A stretch of 61,960 nucleotides of DNA from an uncultured Sphingomonas sp. (GCA_913777325.1 CAJYSA010000118.1:1-61960), one strand, 5' to 3'; numbered from the stretch's first letter, positions 27,216-35,575 are shown. Notes: a model not told the origin generated them from the sequence alone. Numbers and translations: made by a program.

Positions 27216-28979
27216 ATGACGATCGACCCCGCCCCGATGACCGCCCCCGCGCCGACCGCGCCGACGGCCACCCCGACGGACGACCGGCTGCCGCGCCGCT
27301 TTTCCGACTTCGCGACGCTGGGCGACGCGCTGGATTATGCCGCGCAGGGGCAGCGCGGGCTGAACTTCCATGACGCGCGCGGCACGCTGGTGCGCAGCTA
27401 TCCCTTCGCCCGGATGCGCGCCGACGCGCATGACGCGGCGCTGCGGCTGATCGCCGAAGGTGTGGCGCCGGGCGACCGGATCGCGTTGGTCGCGGAAACG
27501 AGCGCGGAATTCGGCGCGCTGTTCTTCGGCGCGGTGCTGGCGGGTGCGTGGCCGGTGCCGCTGCCGCTGCCGACCTCGTTCGGCGGCCGCGAATCGTACA
27601 TCGACCAGTTGCGCGTTCAGTTGGCGAGCTGCGATCCCAAGTTGCTGATCTATCCGGCAGAACTGGCGCAGATGGCCGGTGCGGCGGCCGAGGCCGCCGG
27701 CGTGGCCGGGATCGACTGGGCCGAGTTCGCGACGCGCGCGGCCCCGGACGCGCCGCTGCCGAAGGCCAGCGCCGACGACGTGTGCTACCTGCAATATTCC
27801 AGCGGCTCGACCCGCTTCCCGCACGGCGTGGCGATCACGCACCGCGCGCTGCTCAGCAACCTCGCGGCGCATGCGCATGGCGTGCAGATCATCGATACCG
27901 ATCGCTGCGTATCGTGGCTGCCGTGGTATCACGACATGGGGCTGGTCGGCTGCTTCCTGTCGCCGGTCGCCAATCAGGTGTCGACCGATTACCTGAAGAC
28001 CGAGGATTTCGCGCGCCGCCCACTGTCGTGGCTGGACCTGATCAGCCGCAACCAGGGCACCTCGCTCAGCTATTCGCCGACCTTCGGCTATGACATTTGC
28101 GCACGCCGTATCTCGTCGCAGACCAAGGCGTCGGACCGGTTCGACCTGTCGCGCTGGCGCGTCGCGGGCAACGGCGCGGACATGATCCGCCCCGACGTGA
28201 TGCAGGCGTTCGTCGATGCCTTCGCCGACGCCGGGTTCCAGGCGACCGCCTTCCTGCCCAGCTATGGCCTGGCCGAGGCGACGCTGGCGGTGTCGCTGAT
28301 GCCGCCGGGCGAGGGCATCCGGGTCGAGCTGGTCGAGGAGACCGAGCTGTCGGGCGCGCAGCATGGCGAGGATCGTCCGCAGCGATATCGTGCGATCGTG
28401 AACTGCGGCAAGGCGGTGCGCGACATGGAGATCGCGGTGCGCGAGGAAGACGGCACCCCGCTGCCCGATGGCGCGATCGGCAAGGTGTGGTGTCGCGGCC
28501 CCAGCGTCATGGTCGGCTATTTCCGCGATCAGGCGTCCACCGAGGCGTGCCTGGTCGACGGATGGCTGGATACCGGCGACATGGGCTATATGTCGGACGG
28601 CTACATCTTCATCGTTGGCCGCGCCAAGGACATGATCATCATCAACGGCCGCAACCACTGGCCGCAGGATATCGAATGGGCGGTGGAGCAATTGCCCGGC
28701 TTCAAGGCGGGTGACATCGCCGCCTTCGCGATCACCACGCCCGGCGGCGAGGAAACGCCCGCCGTGCTGGTGCAGTGCCGCAGTTCGGACGAGGCGGAAC
28801 GCGTCCGCCTGCGCGACGAGATCCGCGACCGGGTGCGTTCGGTGACCGGCATGAATTGCGTGGTCGAGCTGATCCCCCCCCGCACGCTGCCGCGCACCAG
28901 CTCGGGCAAGCTGAGCCGCGCCAAGGCGCGCAACCTGTATCTGAACGGCGAGATCAAGCCCTACGATCTTGCCGCCTGA
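27216..28979 (+). CDS. Fatty acyl-AMP ligase (FAAL family)
   Basis: This adenylate-forming enzyme of 587 residues should activate a fatty acid to acyl-AMP. The P-loop is YLQYSSGSTRFPHGV near residue 190, with the A5-like motif SYGLAEATLAVS near 350 and WLDTGDMGYM near 450. IIINGRNHWPQDIEWAVE near 475 carries the hallmark of FAALs rather than acyl-CoA ligases. The C-terminus has LPRTSSGKLSRAKAR with the catalytic Lys. A Shine-Dalgarno AGGA lies eight bases before ATG 27216. No acyl carrier protein, polyketide synthase or peptide synthetase gene is adjacent, so the acyl acceptor is unknown. Confidence 0.88.
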   Translation: MTIDPAPMTAPAPTAPTATPTDDRLPRRFSDFATLGDALDYAAQGQRGLNFHDARGTLVRSYPFARMRADAHDAALRLIAEGVAPGDRIALVAETSAEFGALFFGAVLAGAWPVPLPLPTSFGGRESYIDQLRVQLASCDPKLLIYPAELAQMAGAAAEAAGVAGIDWAEFATRAAPDAPLPKASADDVCYLQYSSGSTRFPHGVAITHRALLSNLAAHAHGVQIIDTDRCVSWLPWYHDMGLVGCFLSPVANQVSTDYLKTEDFARRPLSWLDLISRNQGTSLSYSPTFGYDICARRISSQTKASDRFDLSRWRVAGNGADMIRPDVMQAFVDAFADAGFQATAFLPSYGLAEATLAVSLMPPGEGIRVELVEETELSGAQHGEDRPQRYRAIVNCGKAVRDMEIAVREEDGTPLPDGAIGKVWCRGPSVMVGYFRDQASTEACLVDGWLDTGDMGYMSDGYIFIVGRAKDMIIINGRNHWPQDIEWAVEQLPGFKAGDIAAFAITTPGGEETPAVLVQCRSSDEAERVRLRDEIRDRVRSVTGMNCVVELIPPRTLPRTSSGKLSRAKARNLYLNGEIKPYDLAA

Positions 28980-29168
28980 AGCGCGGTAAAATTATCGACG
29001 GACCGGGACGGACCGCCATAGGCGCGCCGCGCCGGTGGTAACCGCCGTCGCGGCAAGCATTTACCCGAATGATCGCGGTTCCCGGCGCATGCGGCAACCC
29101 GCTGCCGGGCGGGGGCAGAAGCGTGCCGGGCAACGCTTCGTCAACCTGCGTGCGGCTATGACGACGGG

Positions 29169-31520
29169 GTGACCGCCCCCGCCCCCTCCTCGCTGCCGCA
29201 CCGCCCGCCCCTCCGCGCCTTGCTCGGCCTGCGCGATGGCGACGATCCCGATTTGTGGGGTCGCATCCGCGCCGCGCAATTGCTGGCCGGACGGCAGCGC
29301 GCGCTGTTGTTGCTCGCCGCCAATCTGGTGGGCGCGACCATGGTCGTCATGCTGCTGGAGGGGCGCGTCGCATTCGCCCGGCTCGCCTGCTGGGCGATCG
29401 CGACCGGCGGTGTCGCGATCGCCATCGCGATCCGACGCCTGCGCGGCCCCGCGCATGTCGGCAGCTATGCCGATCTGTCGGAGATGCGCCCGCTGCTGCT
29501 GGAGGGGCTGGCACTCGGCCTGACATGGGGTGCGGTGCCGATCGTGTTCGGCGAGCATATCGACATGGCGACCGGGCTGATGCTGCATGTCGTCGTCGGC
29601 GTGCTGATGGCGACCGCCGCGCTGGCGCTGGTGTCGCTGTTGATGGCGGCGGTGGGCTTCATCGGCATCACCGCGATCGCGGCGGCGGTGTCGATGCTGC
29701 TCGCCGACAGCCCGGTCGCGGCGATCGCCGAGCTGCTGTTCGCCACCGTCCTGTGCGTCGCGACCTTCGACCGGTCGCGCGCGTTGGCGATGCTGCACGC
29801 CGCGGCCATATCGCTCGATGATCGTGACGGGACGATCGGGCTGTTGCTGCGCGATTTCGACGAAAGCGCCGCCGACTGGCTGTGGCAGATCGATGCCGGA
29901 CGCCGGATCGTCGATCCGAGCGCGCGCTTCGCCGCCGCATGCGGGATGGAGCGCGATGCCCTGGCGGGGCGTCCGTTGCTGGAAATCCTGGCGGGGGCGG
30001 GATGGGAGAGCGGACGCGTCGCCCCGGTGCTGCGCGATCTCAATCTCCGGCTTCAGAACCGGGAGAGCGTGCGCGATCTCGATCTGCCGGTGACGATCGC
30101 GGGCGAGCAGCGCTGGTGGCGGATCGCCGCCTCGCCGCGCCGCGATGCCGACGGCCATTTCGGCGGTTATCGCGGCGTCGCCTCCGACATCACCGCCGAG
30201 CGCGCCTCGGCGGAGAAGATCGCGAAGCTCGCGCGCTTCGATACGCTGACTGGGCTGCCGAACCGGCTGTTCGTCAACGAGGCGCTGGCCGACGCGGTCG
30301 CCAGGGCGGAGCAGCACCGCACCCGCTCCGCCTTCATGATGATCGACCTGGATCGCTTCAAGGCGGTCAACGACACGCTGGGTCATCCGGTGGGCGATCG
30401 GTTGCTGAGCCGCGTATCGGAGCGGCTGGCCACGCTGGTCGGCGCCAACGAGGTGGTCGGGCGGCTGGGTGGCGACGAATTCGCGGTGGTGGTGCGCGAC
30501 GCCACCGATCCGACGCGGGTCGAGCGGCTGGCGCACACGATCATCGAGGCATTGTCGCGCCCCTATGAGGTGGATCAGCATACCCTGTATATCGGCGCCT
30601 CGGTCGGGGTGGCGACCTCACCGCGCGACGGGCGCAGCGCGGAAACGCTGATCCGCTCCGCCGATCTCGCGCTCTACCGGTCGAAGGATCAGGGCGGCGG
30701 GGTGTTCCACGCCTATGAGCCGCAACTCCACGCCGAGGCGGAAGAGCGGCGCGTGCTGGAAATGGCACTGCGCCAGGCGCTCGACCGCCGCGAACTGTCG
30801 CTCGAATATCAGCCGGTGGTGGATGCGCGTTCCGGCGCGCTGCGCGGGTTCGAGGCGCTGCTGCGCTGGCATCATCCGGCGTTCGGGCAGATCCCCCCCG
30901 CCAAGTTCATCCCGATCGCCGAGGAGGCACGGCTGATCTCCGCGATCGGCGACTGGGTGGTGCACACCGCCTGCGCGGAAGCGGCGGGCTGGCCGGACGA
31001 CATCCATGTCGCGGTCAACGTCTCCCCCGAACAGCTTCACCATCCGCGCTTCGTGACGGTCGTCGCGGGGGCATTGGCCGACAGCAAGCTGGCACCGCGC
31101 CGCCTGGAGCTGGAGGTGACCGAAAGCGTGTTCCTGCGCGAGGGAACCGGCGCCACGCGCGTGCTGGGCGACATCCTCGACCTGGGGGTGGGCCTGAGCC
31201 TCGACGATTTCGGCACGGGTTATTCCTCGCTCGGCTATCTCAGTTCCACGCGCTTCTCGTCGATCAAGATCGACCGCAGCTTCGTGCAGACCGCCGCGGC
31301 GGGGCGCGCGGAAGCGGTGGCGATCATCCGCGCCGTGGTGGCGATGGCCGACAGCCTCGACATGACCACCACCGCCGAGGGCGTGGAAACCGAGGCGCAG
31401 GTGCGCATGGTGCAGGACCTGGGGTGCCGCAGCATCCAGGGCTATTATTTCGGGCGACCGTTGCCCGTGGCCGAGGCGCGCGCGCTGGCGATGCGTCAAC
31501 CCGGGACGCGCGCGGCGTAA
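29169..31520 (+). CDS. Membrane GGDEF-EAL protein (cyclic-di-GMP turnover)
   Basis: The 783-residue protein has five or six hydrophobic helices within residues 40-200, a PAS-like region about 230-350, a GGDEF domain and an EAL domain. The GGDEF active site is intact (GRLGGDEFAVVV near residue 434), but no RxxD inhibitory site is seen just before it. The EAL domain has FEALLRWHHP near 560, EVTESVF, LDDFGTGYSSLGYL, KIDRSF and AEGVETEAQ, so phosphodiesterase residues look complete. Either activity may dominate. The start is GTG 29169, without a strong ribosome site. It points the same way as the FAAL gene but is 190 bp away. Confidence 0.93.
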   Translation: MTAPAPSSLPHRPPLRALLGLRDGDDPDLWGRIRAAQLLAGRQRALLLLAANLVGATMVVMLLEGRVAFARLACWAIATGGVAIAIAIRRLRGPAHVGSYADLSEMRPLLLEGLALGLTWGAVPIVFGEHIDMATGLMLHVVVGVLMATAALALVSLLMAAVGFIGITAIAAAVSMLLADSPVAAIAELLFATVLCVATFDRSRALAMLHAAAISLDDRDGTIGLLLRDFDESAADWLWQIDAGRRIVDPSARFAAACGMERDALAGRPLLEILAGAGWESGRVAPVLRDLNLRLQNRESVRDLDLPVTIAGEQRWWRIAASPRRDADGHFGGYRGVASDITAERASAEKIAKLARFDTLTGLPNRLFVNEALADAVARAEQHRTRSAFMMIDLDRFKAVNDTLGHPVGDRLLSRVSERLATLVGANEVVGRLGGDEFAVVVRDATDPTRVERLAHTIIEALSRPYEVDQHTLYIGASVGVATSPRDGRSAETLIRSADLALYRSKDQGGGVFHAYEPQLHAEAEERRVLEMALRQALDRRELSLEYQPVVDARSGALRGFEALLRWHHPAFGQIPPAKFIPIAEEARLISAIGDWVVHTACAEAAGWPDDIHVAVNVSPEQLHHPRFVTVVAGALADSKLAPRRLELEVTESVFLREGTGATRVLGDILDLGVGLSLDDFGTGYSSLGYLSSTRFSSIKIDRSFVQTAAAGRAEAVAIIRAVVAMADSLDMTTTAEGVETEAQVRMVQDLGCRSIQGYYFGRPLPVAEARALAMRQPGTRAA

Positions 31521-31523
31521 TCG

Positions 31524-31552
31524 ACTTGACGAACGGCCCCGATCCGTTCAAC
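31524..31552 (+). promoter_or_regulatory. Candidate tRNA-Trp promoter
   Basis: TTGACG (31524-31529), a 17-base spacer and CAACAG (31547-31552) precede tRNA-Trp, with a predicted start about eight bases before the mature 5' end. The -35 is close to consensus; the -10 is weak. Confidence 0.45.
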
Positions 31553-31566
31553 AGCAGCGCCCGCAC

Positions 31567-31642
31567 AGGAGTGTAGCTCAGTTGGTAGAGCATCGGTCTC
31601 CAAAACCGAGGGCCCACGGTTCGAGTCCGTGCACTCCTGCCA
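31567..31642 (+). tRNA. tRNA-Trp (CCA anticodon)
   Basis: The 76-base gene folds as a full cloverleaf. The acceptor arms are AGGAGTG and CACTCCT, the D-arm includes AGCTCAGTTGGTAGAGC, and the anticodon loop CTCCAAA gives anticodon CCA. The T-loop is GGTTCGAGTCC. The CCA end is encoded. tRNA-Trp upstream of secE-nusG is a widely conserved arrangement in proteobacteria. Confidence 0.97.
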
Positions 31643-31742
31643 GCATTCTTTTGTAAGAACCGGACCCAATACGCGGCTTGCGTGTTGTGCATTGCGGCGC
31701 CATAGCGCGATCTGGGTTAAACACCTCAAGGGAGTTCTTCAC

Positions 31743-31976
31743 ATGCGTTCGATCCTCGCCGGCGCCGCCGCGCTCAGCCTCATCGCCACCCCGGCGCTCG
31801 CCGCCACCAGCAACCCGGCGTCGAGCCTGTCGGTCGCGCAGTCGCGCGCCGCGACCCCGTCGGCCAAGAAGAACGAGCTGGCCGGTGCCGGCATCTTCGC
31901 CGCGATCATCGCCGCCGGCATCGCCGCGATCGGTGTCATCGCGATCGTGAACGACGACAATTCCGACAGCAACTGA
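31743..31976 (+). CDS. Small exported protein with one membrane segment
   Basis: The 77-residue product starts at ATG 31743, with GGGAG about nine bases upstream. The signal peptide is clear (RSILAGAAALSLIATPALAA). A second hydrophobic helix, AGIFAAIIAAGIAAIGVIAIV, lies near residues 49-69 and the end is acidic (NDDNSDSN). I do not recognise a family; similar tiny exported proteins with a Gly/Ala/Ile-rich helix are common in sphingomonads. It lies between tRNA-Trp and a strong terminator, so it is an independent unit or is co-transcribed with the tRNA. Confidence 0.75.
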   Translation: MRSILAGAAALSLIATPALAATSNPASSLSVAQSRAATPSAKKNELAGAGIFAAIIAAGIAAIGVIAIVNDDNSDSN

Positions 31977-32023
31977 TCGGATGTCGCGCGCGGCCTGACG
32001 GCTGTGGCGCGATCGTCGACGAA

Positions 32024-32055
32024 GGGGTCGGGCGCGCCGCGTCCGGCCCCTTTTT
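32024..32055 (+). terminator. Rho-independent terminator
   Basis: A GC-rich stem pairs GGGGTCGGGCGC (32024-32035) with GCGTCCGGCCCC (32039-32050) around a three-base loop, using two G-T wobbles, and is followed by TTTTT (32051-32055). This is the clearest intrinsic terminator in the window and ends the unit with the small exported protein. Confidence 0.88.
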
Positions 32056-32117
32056 CGTGTGCGCGGTCGCGGCGTACGTCGCCCGCCGCACCGCAGCGGG
32101 GCCGCCGGACCGCCCGC

Positions 32118-32146
32118 TTGCCTTTTCGCGGGCACGATCCTATGTC
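32118..32146 (+). promoter_or_regulatory. Candidate secE-nusG promoter
   Basis: TTGCCT (32118-32123), a 17-base spacer and TATGTC (32141-32146) lie after the terminator and about 130 bases before secE. The spacing is ideal and the position fits the start of the secE-nusG unit. Confidence 0.5.
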
Positions 32147-32181
32147 GTTCGACACATCCGACAGCGCGGACGGCTTGCCAA

Positions 32182-32210
32182 CCGCTCCCGGGCCATCGCC
32201 CGGGTAGCGG
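32182..32210 (+). promoter_or_regulatory. Hairpin in the secE leader
   Basis: CCGCTCCCGGGC and GCCCGGGTAGCGG pair over 12 bp with one bulged base around a CATC loop. The hairpin is in the presumed secE leader transcript and has no T-run. It may be an RNase processing site or a stability element. Confidence 0.4.
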
Positions 32211-32279
32211 TAGCGGGCCCATGCCGGGACTTTTCATTCAGGCTCAATCAGGGCCAGGGCTCAACGAAGGCGCAGATCC

Positions 32280-32477
32280 GTGGCGAAGACGACCCCGCTG
32301 GAATTCATCCGTCAGGTCCGCACCGAAACCGCGAAGGTCGTATGGCCGACCGGGCGCGAGACGGTGATGACGGGCGTGATGGTCGTCATCATGACGACGG
32401 TGCTGGCGCTGTTCTTCCTCTCGGTCGATTCGATCTTCAACGCCGTGGTCAAGGCGTTGCTGAGCCTGGCGCAGTAA
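32280..32477 (+). CDS. secE: Preprotein translocase subunit SecE
   Basis: SecE is the essential small subunit that clamps SecY in the protein-export channel. The 65-residue product begins at GTG 32280 (MAKTTPLEFIRQVRTETAKVVWP), with the conserved amphipathic helix motif VxWP. One membrane helix near residues 31-52 (VMVVIMTTVLALFFLSV) follows, which is the minimal single-span form. AAGG lies about ten bases upstream. nusG follows after 17 bases, the near-universal partner. Confidence 0.95.
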   Translation: MAKTTPLEFIRQVRTETAKVVWPTGRETVMTGVMVVIMTTVLALFFLSVDSIFNAVVKALLSLAQ

Positions 32478-32494
32478 GGACGGAATTACAGACG

Positions 32495-33031
32495 ATGGCG
32501 CGCTGGTACATCATCCACGCCTACTCGGGTTTCGAGGGCAAGGTTCGCGATTCGATCATGGCCGAGGCGACCCGCATGGGCCTCGAGCAGCTGGTCGAGC
32601 AGATCGAAGTGCCGACCGAGACGGTCACCGAGGCGCGCCGTGGCAAGAAGATCGCGGTCGAGCGCAAGTTCATGCCGGGCTACGTGCTCGCCAAGCTGGC
32701 GATGAACGACGACGTCTATCACCTCGTCAAGAACACGCCCAAGGTCACCGGCTTCCTCGGTTCGTCGGGCAAGCCGCAGCCGATCTCCGACGCCGAGGCG
32801 GCGCGGATGCTCAACTCGAAGGAAGAGGCCGCCGCCGCGCCGAAGACCAAGGTCAAGGTCGATTACGAGATCGGCGACGCGGTGAAAGTGCTGGAAGGCC
32901 CGTTCGCCAGCTTCAACGGCACCGTCGAGGAGCTGGATTTCGACAAGTCGAAGGTCAAGGTCTCGGTCAGCATCTTCGGACGCGCCACGCCGGTCGAGCT
33001 CGATTTCGAACAGGTCGAGCGCAGCAAGTAA
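32495..33031 (+). CDS. nusG: Transcription termination/antitermination factor NusG
   Basis: NusG binds RNA polymerase and links it to Rho or ribosomes. The 178-residue product begins [17 protein letters not shown], with the NGN domain and the motif [10 protein letters not shown] near residue 60. The C-terminal KOW domain has [21 protein letters not shown] near 125 (two blocks). It is co-transcribed with secE. The usual next genes, rplK and rplA, follow only after an opposing regulator gene of 945 bp. Confidence 0.97.
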   Translation: MARWYIIHAYSGFEGKVRDSIMAEATRMGLEQLVEQIEVPTETVTEARRGKKIAVERKFMPGYVLAKLAMNDDVYHLVKNTPKVTGFLGSSGKPQPISDAEAARMLNSKEEAAAAPKTKVKVDYEIGDAVKVLEGPFASFNGTVEELDFDKSKVKVSVSIFGRATPVELDFEQVERSK

Positions 33032-33039
33032 GCGGCGAC

Positions 33040-33065
33040 GCCCGCAGCGCGTCAGGCCTGCGGGC
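33040..33065. terminator. Inverted repeat between convergent nusG and the AraC gene
   Basis: GCCCGCAG (33040-33047) and CTGCGGGC (33058-33065) form a perfect 8-bp stem with a 10-base loop. It begins nine bases after the nusG stop and includes the stop codon of the opposing AraC gene. It could act in both directions, but there is no T-run on either side. Confidence 0.4.
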
Positions 33066-33996
33066 GAACCCCCTCCCCCTTCGCGCCAGCGTCTTCGTCG
33101 CGCCATGGCGCCGCCACGATGTGCGGCGCCAGCTCGACGCGCTTGCGTTGCTGGCGCACCTCCAGGCTGGGCGTGAACAGCATCGTCTCGGATCGCCGGA
33201 ACTGCGCCGGCGTCATCCCGACGAACTCGCGGAACTCGCGGTTCAGGTGCGACGCATCGTAGAAGCGCAGCTCCGCCAGCTCGTCGGCGGTCGGCACCGC
33301 CAGCCCGCGCATCACCGCCGCCATGTCCAGAAAGCGGCTGCGGCGTAGCACCGTCTTGGGCAGGTGACCGAAATGCGCGCGTACGGTGCGGTCCAGCCGC
33401 CGCCCCGACATGCCGAACTCGGCGGCAATGTCCGCGACCGGGCGAACCGGATCGACGCGCGCGATCCGCTCGAACGCGGCGCTGACCGGATCGATCGGCA
33501 CCGCGCGGATCACCACCCGCTCGCGCACCACCTGCTCCATCCGCGCAAACGTCTGTTCATGGTCGTAGACGTCGGCGGTCGCCCAACGCAGCGCCGCGCT
33601 CCAATCACCGTCCAACGGCACCAGCCGGTCCGCCATCCGGTCCGCCGGCTCGTCGCAGAAGGTCAACCAGGCGCCGGGCCGGATCGCGAACCCCGCCGCC
33701 AGCACCGGGCCGCGACACCGCACCGGAAAACGGCGCTGCTGCGGACCGAACAGCATCGGCCCCTCGTAGCCGACCCAATTTCCATCGATCAGCGTTTCCC
33801 ACGTCCCGACCAGCGGTACGCGGATATAGGCGTTTTCGTGGAACAGGAAATCATCGAGCAACTCGTCCGCCGGGCGTTCGATGACGGTAACGAAGAATCG
33901 TGCGACGTGCCCGGCAAGCGAATCAGGCGGTGTGCGGCTGAGCGACAGCGGTGCGCCGCCGCGCGATGCACCGGTTCTGGGGATGACGCTGCGCAT
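33052..33996 (-). CDS. AraC-family transcriptional regulator
   Basis: The 314-residue product has an N-terminal ligand-domain of the DUF6597 type (FLFHENAYIRVPLVGTWE near residue 50, RCRGPVLAAGFAIRPGAW near 93). The C-terminal AraC DNA-binding domain follows: two helix-turn-helix units with VADIAAEFGMSGRRLDRTVR near 187 and LAELRFYDASHLNREFREF near 240, then VGMTPAQFRR. It stands antisense between nusG and rplK. Its start is 245 bp from rplK, and a 24-bp inverted repeat lies in that divergent gap. The target genes are unknown. Placement within this ribosomal/transcription cluster is unusual. Confidence 0.88.
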   Translation of the reverse strand: MRSVIPRTGASRGGAPLSLSRTPPDSLAGHVARFFVTVIERPADELLDDFLFHENAYIRVPLVGTWETLIDGNWVGYEGPMLFGPQQRRFPVRCRGPVLAAGFAIRPGAWLTFCDEPADRMADRLVPLDGDWSAALRWATADVYDHEQTFARMEQVVRERVVIRAVPIDPVSAAFERIARVDPVRPVADIAAEFGMSGRRLDRTVRAHFGHLPKTVLRRSRFLDMAAVMRGLAVPTADELAELRFYDASHLNREFREFVGMTPAQFRRSETMLFTPSLEVRQQRKRVELAPHIVAAPWRDEDAGAKGEGVRPQA

Positions 33997-34044
33997 AAAG
34001 GCTGGTACGTCCGATCGCGCCCGCGAGCAACGATCCTTCAGAAA

Positions 34045-34068
34045 AATTGATCTCGATCAGCATCAATT
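34045..34068. promoter_or_regulatory. Inverted repeat in the AraC-rplK divergent region
   Basis: AATTGAT (34045-34051) and ATCAATT (34062-34068) are perfect 7-bp arms with a 10-base spacer, so their centres are 17 bp apart. It lies 49 bp upstream of the AraC start and 173 bp upstream of rplK, in an unusually AT-rich patch. An operator for the neighbouring regulator is a reasonable guess. Confidence 0.4.
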
Positions 34069-34087
34069 CGGTCGCGTTACGCGGGAG

Positions 34088-34116
34088 TTGCGTGGCGCGC
34101 GGCGATCGGCTAGAGG
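34088..34116 (+). promoter_or_regulatory. Candidate rplK promoter
   Basis: TTGCGT (34088-34093), 17 bases and TAGAGG (34111-34116) lie about 125 bp before rplK. A promoter is needed here because the AraC gene on the other strand separates rplK from nusG. The match is moderate. Confidence 0.4.
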
Positions 34117-34240
34117 CGCGCGCTTCCAGTCAGCAACGATCGGAACGTGCGGGAGGGCGTCGCCACGGCGAGGCCCGTCGAACCGCTAGACTTGAACCGG
34201 GCGCGTCCTTGTCGGCACGCCCCGTAACAGAGTGAGACGC

Positions 34241-34672
34241 ATGGCAAAGAAGATCACAGGCTATATCAAGCTGCAGGTCCCGGCCGGTTCCGCCAACCCG
34301 TCGCCGCCGATCGGCCCGGCGCTGGGTCAGCGCGGCGTGAACATCATGGAATTCTGCAAGGCGTTCAACGCGCAGACCGGCGACATGGAGAAGGGCGCGC
34401 CCCTCCCCACCGTCATCACCGTCTATGCGGACCGTTCCTTCTCGTTCGTCACGAAGACGCCGCCGGCGACCTTTCTGATCAAGAAGGCAGCAAACCTGAA
34501 GTCGGGCTCGAAGGAGCCGGGCAAGGTGTCCGCGGGCAAGATCAAGCGTTCGCAGCTGTCGGAAATCGCGCAGACCAAGATGAAGGATCTGAACGCGAAC
34601 GACATCGAGGCGGCGACGAAGATCATCGAAGGCTCGGCCCGCGCGATGGGCCTCGAAGTGGTGGAGGGCTGA
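34241..34672 (+). CDS. rplK: 50S ribosomal protein L11
   Basis: L11 binds 23S rRNA in the GTPase-associated centre of the large subunit. The 143-residue product begins at ATG 34241 ([20 protein letters not shown]), with the diagnostic block [22 protein letters not shown] near residue 22 (split in two). The C-terminal rRNA-binding domain has [25 protein letters not shown]. The upstream in-frame GTG at 34232 is less likely. It is followed by rplA after four bases. Confidence 0.97.
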   Translation: MAKKITGYIKLQVPAGSANPSPPIGPALGQRGVNIMEFCKAFNAQTGDMEKGAPLPTVITVYADRSFSFVTKTPPATFLIKKAANLKSGSKEPGKVSAGKIKRSQLSEIAQTKMKDLNANDIEAATKIIEGSARAMGLEVVEG

Positions 34673-34676
34673 GATC

Positions 34677-35369
34677 ATGGCGAAGCTGACCAAGAAGCAG
34701 AAGGCCATCACGGTCGATCGTGAGAAGCTGCACGGCGTGGACGAGGCGATCGCGCTGGCGAAGTCGGGAGCGACCTCGAAGTTCGACGAGACGATCGAGG
34801 TCGCGCTGAACCTGGGCGTCGACCCGCGTCACGCCGACCAGATGGTGCGCGGCGTCGTCACGCTGCCCGCCGGCACCGGCAAGACGGTGCGCGTCGGCGT
34901 GTTCGCGCGCGGTGCGAAGGCTGACGAAGCACGCGCCGCCGGCGCCGACGTCGTCGGTGCGGAAGACCTGATGGAGACCATCCAGGGCGGCACGATCGAC
35001 TTCGATCGCTGCATCGCGACCCCGGACATGATGGGTGTCGTCGGTCGCCTCGGCAAGGTGCTGGGCCCCAAGGGCCTGATGCCGAACCCGAAGCTGGGCA
35101 CGGTGACCATGAACGTCGCGGAAGCCGTGAAGGCGGCCAAGGGCGGTCAGGTCGAATATCGCGTCGAGAAGGCCGGCATCATCCACTCGGGCATCGGCAA
35201 GGCGTCGTTCGCGCAGGAAGACCTGCGTCGCAACTTCGACGCGCTGGTCGACGCGGTGGTGAAGGCCAAGCCGTCGGGCGCCAAGGGCAAGTATGTCCGC
35301 AAGGTCGCCGTCAGCTCGACGATGGGCCCGGGCATCAAGGTCGACGTCGCGGAAGTGGCCGGCGCGTAA
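34677..35369 (+). CDS. rplA: 50S ribosomal protein L1
   Basis: L1 forms the mobile stalk at the E site and represses its own mRNA in many bacteria. The 230-residue product has [19 protein letters not shown] near residue 39, [15 protein letters not shown] near 66 and the signature [21 protein letters not shown] near 127 (two adjacent parts). It is coupled to rplK. The usual rplJ-rplL genes do not follow; instead three perfect hairpins end the unit. Confidence 0.97.
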   Translation: MAKLTKKQKAITVDREKLHGVDEAIALAKSGATSKFDETIEVALNLGVDPRHADQMVRGVVTLPAGTGKTVRVGVFARGAKADEARAAGADVVGAEDLMETIQGGTIDFDRCIATPDMMGVVGRLGKVLGPKGLMPNPKLGTVTMNVAEAVKAAKGGQVEYRVEKAGIIHSGIGKASFAQEDLRRNFDALVDAVVKAKPSGAKGKYVRKVAVSSTMGPGIKVDVAEVAGA

Positions 35370-35377
35370 AACGCGCG

Positions 35378-35400
35378 CGCGGGTAGCGACGCTACCCGCG
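35378..35400. repeat. First of three hairpins after rplA
   Basis: CGCGGGTAGC (35378-35387) and GCTACCCGCG (35391-35400) pair perfectly over 10 bp around a GAC loop. It begins eight bases after the rplA stop. Confidence 0.6.
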
Positions 35401-35414
35401 GGGCACCCCGCACC

Positions 35415-35448
35415 GCCGGCGCGGGATCGACGACGATCCCGCGCCGGC
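35415..35448. repeat. Second of three hairpins after rplA
   Basis: GCCGGCGCGGGATCG (35415-35429) and CGATCCCGCGCCGGC (35434-35448) pair perfectly over 15 bp with a four-base loop. It is the longest perfect palindrome I noticed in the window and it has no T-run. It may protect the 3' end of the rplKA message. Confidence 0.6.
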
Positions 35449-35454
35449 TGCAAC

Positions 35455-35486
35455 GAAAGGCCGGGGCCGCGAGGCGCCGGCCTTTC
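35455..35486 (+). terminator. Third hairpin after rplA, terminator-like
   Basis: GAAAGGCCGG (35455-35464) and CCGGCCTTTC (35477-35486) pair over 10 bp around a 12-base loop, with the descending arm ending in TTTC. It follows the two other hairpins and is the most terminator-like of the three. Confidence 0.6.
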
Positions 35487-35575
35487 CTGCGTCCGGGCGG
35501 TGGCGAGACGGCGGGCATAGCCCATCGACAACGCGGCCATATGCCTTCACTCTCCGGCCCAGCCTGGAGAGGATC

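Noticed and set aside
33060-33090. C-rich stretch near the AraC gene end as a second copy of the murB-ddl repeat
   Set aside because: It shares only a CCCCTCCCCCTT run; the inverted repeat and G-rich half are missing.
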